From Trema orientale (lineage: Eukaryota; Streptophyta; Magnoliopsida; Rosales; Cannabaceae), in assembly GCA_002914845.1 (NCBI GenBank), contig JXTC01000229.1, forward strand, positions 216,356 through 280,355: a stretch of DNA of 64,000 bases, written 5' to 3'. Below the pieces are notes generated by a model. That model made no database searches. It saw only the letters and a program-made list of their open reading frames with translations, and had not been told where the DNA came from. Below, one piece after another: positions 39,005-50,547 of the stretch. The position numbers and the translations under genes were made by a program. Each line of letters opens with the position of its first letter. The stretch's first letter is position 1.

Positions 39005-39425
39005 TAATACCATTTCGAAATAAAAACAGTAAATTAAGAAAATAATTCACCACTTTAAGGATAAGAAATCACCATCTTAAAGATAAGAATTGGTTTTAGC
39101 TCACTACTCAAAGGAATTCTCTCAAGAGATAAGAAACTAAGAGAGATAATCACAAAGATTAATGATTGAAATCTGAATAATGAATAAAATATTATTTCAA
39201 CTAAAGAAATACAAATTATTTATAGGAAAATAAAATGCTGAATACGTGGACCGATATTAAATGAAAACTTTTGTAATTTCAAAGTTCATTAAATTTCTAA
39301 ATTCTTTCTTAGAATTCCTAAGTTCATTCTAAATTTCCTAAATATATGTGCTTATTCCAAAAACATCAAATCTTTAATTATGTAAATAATTAACCAAATT
39401 ATCTTTTCTAAAATATTTTATATCA
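39005..39425 (-). repeat. 5' LTR of the short LTR element
   Basis: Partner of 37839-38245; on the minus strand it ends ggtatta, two bases before the tggtatcagagc primer site. Confidence 0.88.
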
Positions 39426-39690
39426 ATTAGCACGATAGATTGAACAAAGTATGAAACGGCCTATTAACACGGTATAGCATGCCATGCTAGCATGATTGCA
39501 TGTTACACAAATGTGTTATTATAAATTGATTTTCCGATATACAAGAGTCAAACTATTTGGCAAATATTTAATCTATTATCAATTATTATATGTAAATATT
39601 TCTCAAGTTTGTATTTCTTTGGCGTAAAAAGTTTTTATATCTAACATATTGCGTTATTATTTGTTTTGTATTATTTAGGTTTAAAAAAAA

Positions 39691-40977
39691 GGAGGATTTG
39701 AACACTTATACCTAAATTTTCAAAAATAATATTAAAAATACGACCTTTCCAAAATTATTTTTCTGTACAATGTTCAATGGCATCTTTTTAAAATATTTTA
39801 TTTGGAAACAAATGGTTTGAAATAACAAAATTGTTTTATTAGTTTCTAATAATCAAATTGGTTTCCGGTTTACAGCAATTTAAATTAATTTCAAGTAACA
39901 TTTTTCTCTGATTTCTAATAATTTTTGTTTTATGGTGTCTGATAATCAAATTGGTCTTTTTGGGATCTAGTTATTAGTTACAAAAGACTAAATTAGTTTC
40001 TCAATTTCTAATAACTAAATTGGGCAATTCTAGTGTAGGAAGGATAAAAATCCTCCTACGCGTAGGAGGGTTTTTTTCTCCCCTAATCGGACAACTTATA
40101 AAATATCTAAGTTTAAGAAAAAGTTCTATATCATACTCATTAAACACAATAATATATCCTATATCCTTCCCGAATATTTATCGTTAACAGTTTTTAGGAC
40201 AATATATCAAAAAAAAAAAAAAAAAAACACGACATCTTAAAAAAAATGAACTATCTTTTAAAAAAATAATGCACGATCTACTAAAAAAGATACAATCTCA
40301 CTCCAAAAAAAAAAAACGCTCAATCTTTGATTTTATTGATACTCATTCAGATCACTGCAAGAACTCTTTCTAGATATGACGAGAAGGTTAGATAGTAAGA
40401 ATGATGATTTCAATATCAAAGAGGAAAGAAGTTCAAAAAGGCTATCTAGCAGATTTTCAAAGATAAAAAATAACAGAGTAGCATACCACATTAGCAGAGA
40501 ATGATTTAAAGATGAGGTTTTTTTTTTTTTTTTTTTGAGTGAGATTGTGCCTTTTTTTTTAATCCTTTATTGTGCCTTTATTTTATCCTTTCTTTTGAGC
40601 AGTTCGAGTGTGTTTTTTTTTTATTAGATCGTGCATTTTTTTTGGCAGATTGTGCTTTTTTTTTTTTCTTTTAACAGATCTTAAAAAATGGGAAGGATAT
40701 GGCATATGTTATTGTATGATAATAAACATGTTTTATAGATTTTTTTTAAAATCAGATCATTCTATGCCGTCTGATTAGAAAAGAAACCCCTCTTATACGT
40801 AAGAGGATTTTTGTCCCTCCTACACTAGAATTTCCCAACTAAATTAGTTTCATGGTTTCTGGTAACTAAAATATTTAAAAAAATATCACTAAATTCCGTA
40901 CAGAAAAATAATTATTTTGAAAAGTCATATTTTTGGTATTATTTCTAAAAAAAAGTCGTACGAAGTGTCATTTTCCC
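39691..40977. mobile_element. Outer fold-back element carrying a nested Mutator-like element
   Basis: The left arm (39691-39780) pairs with the complement of the right arm (40897-40977): both contain acgac/tgacttttc followed by attatttttctgtac. The flanks taaaaaaaa (39682-39690) and taaaaataa (40978-40986) agree at 8 of 9 positions. The nested element at 40022-40836 plus one target copy accounts for about 824 bp, leaving an original element of roughly 460 bp. Noncoding. Confidence 0.6.
40022..40836. mobile_element. Non-autonomous Mutator-like element (815 bp)
   Basis: The ends read gggcaattctagtgtaggaa and, from the other strand, gggaaattctagtgtaggag. The inverted repeats extend with mismatches for at least 60 bp. 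The flanking 9-bp direct repeat aactaaatt is perfect (40013-40021 and 40837-40845). Inside the left terminus is the perfect 18-bp palindrome cctcctacgcgtaggagg. No transposase frame; the interior is A- and T-rich. Confidence 0.9.
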
Positions 40978-41020
40978 TAAAAATAATTATAAAAATGACA
41001 TTAGAATTAATAAAATTTAC

Positions 41021-41547
41021 AGTTAAATATAGTAATGATCCCTGAATTATACTCATTGTATCACTTTGTCCTCTGAATTTTTCAACTTCCATAATAATGA
41101 CCCCTGAATTATGCAATTGCTACAGCAATGATTCCTTTGTCACAGACTCACAAACTGTTAGTTTTTTTAACAGAAAATAGTCATGGACAAAGTGTATAAT
41201 TTGGCATTATTTACTTTTATGAGTCAGAATCTCACTTTTAGCCATAATTACTAAACTGAGCGCTTTGTACAAGACTCATTTATGTGAAATTGGTCATTGC
41301 TATAATAATTGCATAAATCTTAGTAGTCTACTGTGTACGTTAAAAATTCAAAATCTCATTTTTTATCACAGTTATCAAACTTGTGATTTGTAATGACTTA
41401 TTTCTGTTAAATATTTAACAGTTTGTAACAAAAGAATTATTGTTGCAATAATTATATAATTCAAGGATTATTACTATATAAGTTGAAAATTCATAGGGCA
41501 AAGTAGTACTACAGATAATATTCAAGGGTTATTATTATCATTAACTC
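41021..41547. mobile_element. Fold-back element with 10-bp target duplication (527 bp)
   Basis: Left end agttaaatatagtaatgatc; the complement of the right end reads gagttaatgataataataac. Pairing continues inward: ctgttagttttttt on the left and tttaacagtttgtaac on the right. The flanking repeat taaaatttac is perfect (41011-41020 and 41548-41557). Noncoding; Mutator-like by target length only. Confidence 0.75.
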
Positions 41548-41579
41548 TAAAATTTACTAATTAAATTGGCTAATTTTGG

Positions 41580-41820
41580 CTTAAATAGACTGACACGTAT
41601 AGGCACATGGGTAAACACAGCGCGGCACGAAGCATGACACGACACATGTTAGAGCATAGGCCAATGGGCCGTATCGGGCCAATGATTTTGAACTTTAAAC
41701 ACAGAATACGGCTGAGAAATAGGCCAACTTAACTCGGCATGAAAACACGTTTGTGCCCGCCTTAAATGGGCTGCGCTAGCATGGCACATTATGTTTAACA
41801 ACTCTATTGTTAAGTATTTC
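41580..41820. repeat. Degenerate GC-richer repeat
   Basis: Words such as gacacgta, cgcggcacgaagcatgacac, atgggccgtatcgggcc and aatgggctgcgctagcatgg resemble the ends of dispersed plant elements that read 'cggcacg...ggccg'. Similar words (gccatgctagcatg) occur at 39480-39500. Boundaries not resolved. Confidence 0.4.
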
Positions 41821-41941
41821 AAATACCTATTATCAACATGGGAGAGGTCACTTTCTGGTTCAGGCTGGTGAAGGATTTGTGTTGTAGGCTTGTAGCAATA
41901 GCTCCGAGTGCTATTGTAGTCTAATGTATTCAATATTGTAA

Positions 41942-42104
41942 TGCCAACTGGGGTTAGCTCAGTTGGTTCAAGGTTTAAGGGTTGTGTGTGTGTTTGGGGG
42001 GAGTCAGGGGTTCAAACCTTGGTAGTGTGTGTGTGTGTGTCATTTTCCTTTAATTTGTAGTAAGTGGTGGTCATTAGTTAAGTCTCACTCTTTTTTAAAA
42101 AAAA
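41942..42104 (+). mobile_element. tRNA-derived SINE (copy B)
   Basis: A perfect 19-bp target duplication, aatgtattcaatattgtaa, flanks it (41923-41941 and 42105-42123). The head has gttagctcagttgg (A box) and ggttcaaacc (B box). The tail gtggtggtcattagttaagt and final A run match copy A at 21288, although the heads differ. Two GT-rich tracts (41978-41990, 42027-42040) interrupt the body. Confidence 0.93.
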
Positions 42105-42818
42105 AATGTATTCAATATTGTAAAATAAAATAAAAGCATTAATGTCCTCTTTTAATTCCTAAACAAAAAGAAACAAGGTACTGCACTTCCCGACCTTAAA
42201 CGGTCTTTCCCTGCCAGAACTCTGAGGCCACTTTCTATTTGAAGCACTTTTCTTGGATTTTCTCTCTTTTCCCCACCTCTCCTTTGTCTTTTTCAATTAA
42301 AACTGCGAAAAGGGGATATTTAACAAGAAAAGAAAATAAGATACGCCAGTTCAAACAAGATGCAGAAACCAAGTAGGAAAGAACGAAAAAGAAAAATAAA
42401 AAAGTTCCAAATGATCAATGAAATGGACTTATCTGTTGTGGCATTACCCTCTCTCTACCTGATATGTTAGCATCTTAGACAAATGGAGGCCCTAATCATA
42501 CTGAATTAGTTATTTTGAATAAATCAGATCGACTATTTCACCTTTCAATTCTCGAATAGATAAAATCGTTAGTGAAACGAGTGCAGAATCGTAAACTGTC
42601 ATGTGGAGAAATCAACACTGCTTACAAGGAAAAACCAAACAAGAAATGCTTCCTCATTACATTGATTTTACCTCTTATTGCAAGCCATAGAAGGCTGATC
42701 AGGTCCAAAACATTCTAAAGAAAATTATATGGTTCAAAAGAATGTCACAAGGATAAAATTGTTAATACAAAAACAGCAAAATCACAGAGACTTAAGGGCA
42801 TAAAGAACAAAATCAGGA
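42105..42818 (-). other. IspD 3' flank
   Basis: Contains the SINE target copy, then pyrimidine-rich sequence at 42230-42290 and the probable IspD 3' UTR near the stop codon. No polyadenylation signal can be assigned with confidence. Confidence 0.4.
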
Positions 42819-45800
42819 TTATGTAGGAGAGTTTGCAGAATTCAGACTCAATATTCTCTCTGCAAGCAACAAATCATCCGGAGTTGTGACCTGCGAAAGA
42901 CTTAAGCACATTAACTTGCAGGTTAAACAAAATGAGGCTGCCTTCTGTTTTGTTCAGAATGAATTTTCAATATACTGACTTTGATCAGCCTTTACTTCCA
43001 TAGCTTCCATATTGAATTTTCCAAATGAGGAATTTCAGGTTAGATTGATTGCACTGTGTAGCTTCCATATGAGACAAAATTTAATATGTACTTCTCAATA
43101 GTAAAATTTATGAAGAAAGTTTCGGTACCTTGATGTTGGTGTAGGCTCCTTCAGTGATATACACAGGATGTCCTAGGTGCTCTACTATAGACACATCATC
43201 TGTCACTTCCAAACCTTCGCTGTAGAGAAGTGTAATGGATTAGAAATTAAATGCTACTTAGATTTGAAGGTATGAGGAACTTTTTTTTCCCATATCAAAG
43301 CAATAATTTTTTCAATATTTATAATTATTTTAAAAAAAAGATTCTTACTTATTTTCATCAATAGTTATGTAACTCTTTACATGATTCTCTAAATACCAAA
43401 AATTATTCGTGTTTTCTACGCTATGGACACAGAACACTTGGTTGAAAATTGAAAAACGGAAATGAACTCTTTTTTTTTAAAGAGAAAAAAAAAATATTAA
43501 AGATGACAATGCTAACCTATTTACAAGTTGAAATCCTTTCTTGAGCAACTCAGGTTTGATAACCTGCAAAAGACAATTGATAAGCATTAATGAAAATGTA
43601 CCGAACATTTTTATTCGAAATGCTCACCTTGAAGTACCAAAATGAGAGACAGAAATGCGTGAAGAAAAAAACCTGGGGTGTCTGCATTTCCCAGAGTGTT
43701 TTTCTATCCAAAGTTCTAACTACAAAAGATTCGCCGTTTGCCTGCACAATATTTATTAAACAACGTTCAACATAACAAATTCAATGGATTGAGAGAATTT
43801 ACATTTGCTATGGAACTGATGACCATGCAATTAAAGACTATAAAACCAGATAACTGGTTTACGTAAAAGATTACTTCAGATGCAGAATAGGCAAGATGAA
43901 GATCTTACCTGAGACAAATTTACAACTAAATAATTTCTTGTGTGCATTTAAATTTATCAAGTAAAGAATAAAACAGAATCACAAGTAAAAAGCGTTTTTG
44001 CCTATTTTTTTCTCTTTTTTTGGGGGGTGAGGGGAGCAGGCAGTCACATATGTCTATACCATTAACTTCTAAATCTACATTTTCAAATACTAGCCACACT
44101 TTATTCAACTTTAATTAATTGTGTTGCAACTTGAAAAATATGTAGTCAGACTTGTGTCTTTGTTTATGGAATCTAACAGTCCAATATATATGCTTTCAGA
44201 ATTGTAATAAAGATAAATCAACAGGTAAAACAACTAATCCTCTAAAGACAATAAAACGACATTAATTGGCATTCCTTACCTCTTTGATTGTAGCTTTCAC
44301 AGGAACACCAAGTACAGCTGCTCCATGCAACCAACCATCTTTAAGAACCTAACGCAAACAAGTAAACTTAGTCATTCTCTTAGAGCAGAATCAATCCCAG
44401 AATGAATTCAATGTTTAATGTAATTCTTCAGGATAGCTTGCATGGGAAACCCAAAACCACAAAGTCACAGTTTCTAAATTCTAATGCCTAAAGTTGCTTC
44501 CTCATTAAGTGGACCTTACATCTTCTGGATGAACTTTGAAACGTGCTCAGCATGCTTCGATATTCACAAATGCAAACCAAAAATTAAATACCATTACCCA
44601 AGACCTTTGACTAATTGATTCTTCCTTTTACCTATTCAACCAACTTTACATCTTTGTCTATGTGATATATTTCCTGTGCAAACTTTTATCATAATTGATT
44701 TAGTTGTCATCAGAGCAAATAAGAGTCTTGCTATGCAGTATAAATTTTATAAGAAATGGTTAAAACAATTCTCTCATTCAATCGGGAAATCCCAAAATAC
44801 TATGAGCCTGTAATAGACAAGCGAAATTAACAAAAAAATTGTAGGGTTTAGCCGGGGCTTGGAAATGAACTCAAGCTTAAGCAGTTTGGGGAAATTCTAG
44901 TATATCAAATACTAATTTATAAGGAAATAAAAAAAAAGGAGCAAAATTCACATCGATACCCTGAATACATTTTTCTTAGAGTATAAATTAAAATTTATCA
45001 AGAAGAGGGAAAAAGTGAACCATTTGGAAAAAGGCCATTAAATGTATAGGACTAGTGCATGCAATTTCTGCAACAGAGTATGTTCATCTAGAAAATAAAT
45101 TACGCCTTGAAGTTTAGAGCTCAGGAGATAAGATATAGATAGAAAGAACAAACAAATGAATCACAGAAAATGATACTAAAGATGCATAATATGGTTGCAC
45201 GTCCTAAAATGAAAAGTAACACAAGATAATACAAGTTTGTATTTGTTAAGACTTCCAGAGAAACTAATACAACAAATTATAAATGTGAAGAATTGATTTT
45301 CTTCCCACACCTTTTCAACTTCTCCTGATGATACCAGAGGTCTTGCAGAATCATGTATGCACACAAGCTTAGAGCTTAAGTCAACTGCCTGTAAAGAACA
45401 AGTAGAACTAAACCATAAGAAAATAGCACTATCATTTTGCAGAATAACAAGCATAGTTCCACCTGGCAAACCGGTACAATTTAAAAAGTATGGCTGCTAG
45501 CACGCATAGTTTTAAGATACAATTCAGGAAAGAGAGAAAGGCCATTACACTAAGTTTTGTACCAAGATAATTATTGGTCAGTCATCCAAATTGGAAGACA
45601 GTACGACAAACAGCTTAGAGAAACACTAATGTCACAATAGACGTCTGAAAATATTTGGAAACAAATACAAGGGATAAAGATAGGCCGTTATGAAAACAAA
45701 AAGATTATGCACCTGAAGTCCACTGTAAACAGAATCCTGTCTTTCCTTTCCAGGCAGTGTGAACTTCAGTTCAACATGGATCTTCTCTTTGGTATCTGAG

Positions 45801-48775
45801 TTCAAGAAGCTGATTAGTTTTACAATCTCCAATAGCACTGACAAAACTTTTTCCGAAAAAAGGACCAAGAGGAAAATGCATGTTATGAATAGGAAGACAG
45901 AATACTCAGAGGAGAGACGAGTACCTTCAAAGATATCCTTGTAAGAGGGATCACAAACTACAACAATTTCCTTAACTTCAATCATTTTAGAGAAAGCGTA
46001 GAAGCTGCAGAGAAACAGCACATAATTATCCCCAAGAGCAAAATAATCGAATGAGTTCAAAAATAATAATAATCATAAAATAGAACAAAATAAAAAAGGA
46101 ACAGAAAATAACCAAAGAACACCACTCTACAATTGTTTAATTGTCAAACATACACTAAAAAGGTCATACCTAAGACCTTGGCGTCCAGCTAAATACCAGT
46201 AGAAATTAGGAAAATATAACACATATTGTTTCTACAAGAATATGTTTGTTGGTCCAAACTCAACTAGCAGATTGAAATTATAAGGTTCCATGATAATTGA
46301 AGTTTATTTTACCCTGATATTATATAATACCAACTTTCAAGTTTAAAGTACCAATGTGAAATCATTACACGGTTATTGATCATTATATGGTTAGGCTGAT
46401 CTTCTCTATCGAATATTTTGAAATGTACATTTTAGACTAAACACATGATATAGGTAATCCGTGTTTAGATCACCATGGTAAGATGACCTAGTTTCTGGAA
46501 GTCTGAAAGAAAGCTGAAGTGTCATTTACTGGTGCAAGTTGATAGTGGAAATGAGTTGTCGTATTTACCTATACAATGCAATAGGTTGGCTTAAAAGTGG
46601 AAGATACTGCTTTGGCATGCTGGCCTATTTGCACAAGATAACAAAACCATAAGATGGTAGGTGAGAAATGAATACATGCAATTGGGTCATTATGAACAAC
46701 AAGAAGAACCATGAAGGTGCCAACAATCCTAGCTAGTGATGTTTGGTGTCATACTAGTAGCTCGGATCAAATTCAAGGAAAAATGATAGCTTTTCTACAA
46801 TAGTATGTCTGAAGGAAATAAACCTCTAGCTTTTCTACAATTGTATGTTTGAAGGAAATAAACCTCTACAAGGTCAAACTAAAAAAAAAAAAAAGAAGAA
46901 GAAGTTGTTTGTCATTTAAACAGTTCTTTGTTTTTCGAGTAAGAAACAAACTTCTTCTTCTAAGAAGAGACAAGAGAACAATTAGAGAGAGGATAAAATA
47001 TCCTCCAAAAATAAAAATAAAAATAAAAAACAAAAAAAGACCTGAAGTAGAATACAAAGGTTTAATAGGTAAGGTTATACATTTGATATATCTATGCAAG
47101 ATCATGTATATGAGAGGAGGGGAAAAAAAAAAAAAAAGAGAAGCTCATTTAACCAAAAGAAGTAACAAAAACATGTATACATCTTTTTTTCTTCTATAAG
47201 ATAAATATCTTGCTCAAGGAAAAACTATAGCTTTTGTACAATGGCTTCCGTTAAAATGGGGACTTAAAAAATAATTAATGATTAAATATTTCTTGTTTCT
47301 TTTATTTTCTTTTTGACAATAAAAGATTTACATTACTCTAAGGTCACGTTTACTAATCCATAATTACATGAATCGTAAAAAAGATGAGTGGAAAGGGAAA
47401 ATAGGGGAAAAAGAAACACTGACTGAGAAAGGCTAGGAGTCCGCTTCATGTGTTTCTGATGGGCATATAAACACATAACCTCATTCCCTTTGCTCTCTAT
47501 TACAGATTAGTAAACAAGGCATAAATAACAAACAGCCATTCCTGAAAATTGCAAATTATCCAGGTGTGGCCACTCACTCAAAAAGGCTTTAGAATCATTA
47601 CAAATACAGTTTTCTTATATACCCTAATGGCAATTATTCAAAGACCAACTATTTAATCAATGAGAAAGCTAGATCAACATTATTGAAGAAAAATATGAGA
47701 GAGATGTTGAAGTCTCGAAGAATAAATCAATGGAAATCCACATGAGGGATAGTTTGAAACCAAAAGATAATTACTCATATGTATGTATGTGTGTGCTTGG
47801 TGAATATATGACACTAATGGTAAGGCCAAGCGGTAATACATATGCCTAACTTAATTGTGGATGTAGATTTTGCAAGCACTGAACCAATTTGTAAGAACAA
47901 AAATACAAAATGGAAGAAGATAACGACCTATAGCCAAGCACAGTTTTGAAGAACTTGAATATACTAGTAGGTTGAGTTAAGCTAAGTAGAGTACTAATTC
48001 AATCTTCAGCTGCAAAAGAAAAATAAAACCAAATTCTACCAGTAAATCGAAAACCCTTCTCTTATTTGGCCAGAAAAGCACCATTACTGCACTGTTTTCA
48101 CATTTTATGAAGCACTATAATGGTGTTATTTGATTACATAAGTCTAGCCTCAAGTCAAACAGTCGAAAGGGAATATGAGCAAGACTTACACCCATACGTT
48201 TCCCCTTTCCTCCTGCCAGAAGAATCACCGAAACACTTTTCTTCTCCACAATCCCAGCCTTCTCCTTCTGCATTGTCCCAAAAAAATAAATAAATAAATA
48301 GAATAGAACCCAATTTTTTGTTTCAAAAAAGTACAAATTTTGCCATTCAAAAAAACTCATATGTTTGAATCTTACTTCCCCAACATTTGCAGAGCAATAA
48401 ATAAACCTTGCCTTCGAAATTCGACCCTTTTCCCTGAATCCCATCACATGGACTATACCAACAAAAAAAGAATACAACAAATGAGATACTATGTTCTGAA
48501 TTTAAAGAGCTAAGTGAGTTTTTCTTTTGAGCATAATGAGAGTAACCCAGTTAATGTTTTGATGAAAATAGTGGTGAGGTGAATTCATTTTGTAGTGAGA
48601 GAACCAAATTAAAGAATTTGAGTTAAGACTGAACAACACAGAAAAACGAAAGAGATAAGCATGACTTGCCTGGGAATCGAACGTTCAAGGGTGGAGACAG
48701 TAAAGGAGAAAGATTGGAGTAACAACAAGGAGAACAAGCTGAGGAGAAACTAAGGTCTACACCAAGTAAACCCAT
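42819..48775 (-). CDS. ISPD: 2-C-methyl-D-erythritol 4-phosphate cytidylyltransferase, plastid
   Basis: This enzyme joins MEP and CTP to give CDP-methylerythritol, the third step of the plastid isoprenoid (MEP) pathway. Twelve exons join in frame to 301 residues: 48775-48670, 48452-48376, 48267-48190, 46624-46569, 46004-45925, 45795-45713, 45388-45311, 44348-44280, 43741-43673, 43563-43517, 43219-43129 and 42890-42819. Residues 1-60 are Ser-rich and plausible as a transit peptide. Visible motifs: CTP loop [69 protein letters not shown]. The Arabidopsis protein is 302 residues (memory). Intron 1 has a GC donor (cag|gcaagt). The usual GQPIALYS reads SQPIALYS here. All other key motifs are intact, so it should be active. 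Confidence 0.95.
46790..46868. repeat. Tandem duplication of ~38 bp in IspD intron 3
   Basis: tagcttttctacaatagtat and tagcttttctacaattgtat begin two adjacent units, each ending ggaaataaacctct. Purely intronic. Confidence 0.85.
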
Positions 48776-48945
48776 CTCCTTTCTCTGACTTTCGGACACA
48801 CACAGCTGAGAAGATCCTTTCTTTGTTTTTCCTCTGAAATATCCTTTTATTATGGAGAAGACGACAATGACGTCTTTTATATACTTTATATTTATATTTC
48901 TTTTGAATTTTATAGTCGGATCGCTCTCCCTTATAAATTCAACAA
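48776..48945 (-). promoter_or_regulatory. IspD leader and proximal promoter
   Basis: Only 161 bp separate the IspD start codon (48775) from the target duplication of the next transposable element (48937-48945). A TATA-like tataaatataaagtat (minus strand, about 48896-48881) lies ~110 bp upstream of the ATG and could be the core promoter. Everything farther upstream is element sequence. Confidence 0.5.
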
Positions 48946-50538
48946 GGGTTAATATCAGCCACAGTCCCCATTTTTTACCCAATGTATCACTTGAGTTCTC
49001 ATTCCTTTTTGTTATAGCACTTAACTCCCCAACATTTTATTTTTTGTCGCTCGTTAGTCCCTACCCCAATTACCATCCGATTTTGGTGTTAAAATACATG
49101 TGCAACTCACGTGTACTGATAGGCATGGGTATTGGATGTCGCAAAAAAATGGCAGAAGAGCTTCCATTAACGTTCCTTAGCTTACCACCATTGAAGCTTC
49201 AAGCTTAGAGCAAGATGTAGGCCAGATCAATTTGCAAGTGTTGTTGTTCAGCTTAGTGTATATGTGAACCCAGGGAGAAGGTTCTTCCGTGCGAGAAAAT
49301 GAGAGTGCATAATTATTTTGCATAGATTTAAACTAAACTTTAAACTAAATAAAGACAAAGCATACATAAACCAACAAATGGAGTAACAATCTATATCGTG
49401 TCGTGTTTAATATAATTAAACTATGTCGATAACAGGCTGACCTATGTGTCACATGCTTAATAAAAATGTCATGTAAATCGATGAGTCAAAACACATATAA
49501 ACAATATAATTATTAGTTTACTTGAGTTTTTGAATTAAGTTTTATTATACTTATAGTAAAACAAATTAGTTCATTAGTTTTATGTTTTTCATTTTATTTA
49601 TAAGAAATTCATTAAAAAGATTTCAAAAATATTTATTTAATATAGTTTTAAAAAAATCACTTAATTCGAGTTAATTTTGTGTTAAACAAGTTCAACTAAA
49701 CGTGCGAATTTTGAGTTATATTGCCGTTTTATGACCAATATTGTCACTCCTACTAGCAACCCAGTTATTATTAAGCAAAATGAGCATCATTTCAAAATTG
49801 AAAGAACCACCATCAGGAGGTAGCCATAAACAAATGAGCACTAAATATTATAATTTCTATATAGCAAACCAGCTGCATTTACATTAGTAACTCATCAGAT
49901 AGGAAAAAAGTATCCTTAAAAAACTGATTAAATATCATATATATATAGTTGGGTCTTCTTTTCTAAGAAAGGCCATTTACAAAAATAAAATAAAATAATA
50001 AAAAAAATCCATGTAACCCGTTAAAATCAAAGAAAACCATTAAAAACATATCAAATACTGTATTTAGAAATTGATCTCCCTTACTTTGCATCATTACCTC
50101 AGTGGACAAGTTTTTCTGCACTTCCAATGAAGAAAAAAAATCAACTTTTGGTGTCCGAAATCACAAACATTGCTTACCCAAAATAACAAAATTGAAGAAC
50201 AATTACTATCTCACCCAATACACTTTGAGTGAAGCAAACCAGGAGAATCAAAATTTCTTCAAATCCTAAACCAGCTTCTCTTTAAATTCCAACTCCATGT
50301 TTGAGTTTCCCCAAGTTTTCCCAAGCTTCCAAAGATGCATTAATGGAAGATTCAATTTTTTTGACATCCAATATCCCTGCCTAGTAGTACATGTGAGTTG
50401 CACATGTATTTTAATGCTAAAATCAGGCATGAAATATAGAAGGTTAGTGAGTTAAGTGCTAAAAAAAAAAAAAAAAAGAGAATGGAGACCGAAGTAATAT
50501 ATTAGATAAAGAATGGGGACTCTGTGTCATATTAACGT
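48946..50538. mobile_element. Large Mutator-like inverted-repeat element (1593 bp)
   Basis: The outer arms are about 230-250 bp and inverted: left words ccccattttttacccaatgt, aatacatgtgcaactcac and tattggatgtcgc pair with the complement of the right arm (ccccattctttatctaatat, aatacatgtgcaactcac, tattggatgtc). The flanking 9-bp direct repeat attcaacaa is perfect (48937-48945 and 50539-50547). No transposase frame inside; the interior is AT-rich. Inserted immediately upstream of IspD. Confidence 0.85.
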
Positions 50539-50547
50539 ATTCAACAA

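Larger units (their letters stand above)
37839..39425 (-). mobile_element. Short non-autonomous LTR retrotransposon (1587 bp)
   Basis: Two direct LTRs (37839-38245, 407 bp; 39005-39425, 421 bp) enclose only 759 bp. On the minus strand the 5' LTR is followed after two bases by tggtatcagagc (39002-38991), the initiator-Met tRNA primer site. A polypurine tract (aacaaagggagaa, minus strand, 38258-38246) abuts the 3' LTR. Flanking attaa (37834-37838) and attag (39426-39430) could be a mutated 5-bp target duplication. An alternative left boundary is discussed in the findings. The interior has two minus-strand frames in the same phase (39053-38871 and 38555-38295) with heptad-like Leu/Val spacing (VELKRVVKQLR); stops separate them. 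No reverse transcriptase or integrase. Superfamily unassigned. Confidence 0.88.

Noticed and set aside
41950-42020. Genuine tRNA gene
   Set aside because: A and B boxes exist, but the sequence cannot fold as a cloverleaf by eye, has GT-rich inserts, and is flanked by a 19-bp target duplication with an A-rich end, so it is a SINE.
46849-47199. 116-codon Lys/Arg-rich frame and its antisense frame
   Set aside because: Arise from A-rich and GAAGAA-rich intronic sequence of IspD; no family resemblance.
48115-48480. 121-codon single frame containing the IspD CTP loop
   Set aside because: It runs through an intron; the exons 48452-48376 and 48267-48190 are joined by splicing, and the sequence between is not IspD.
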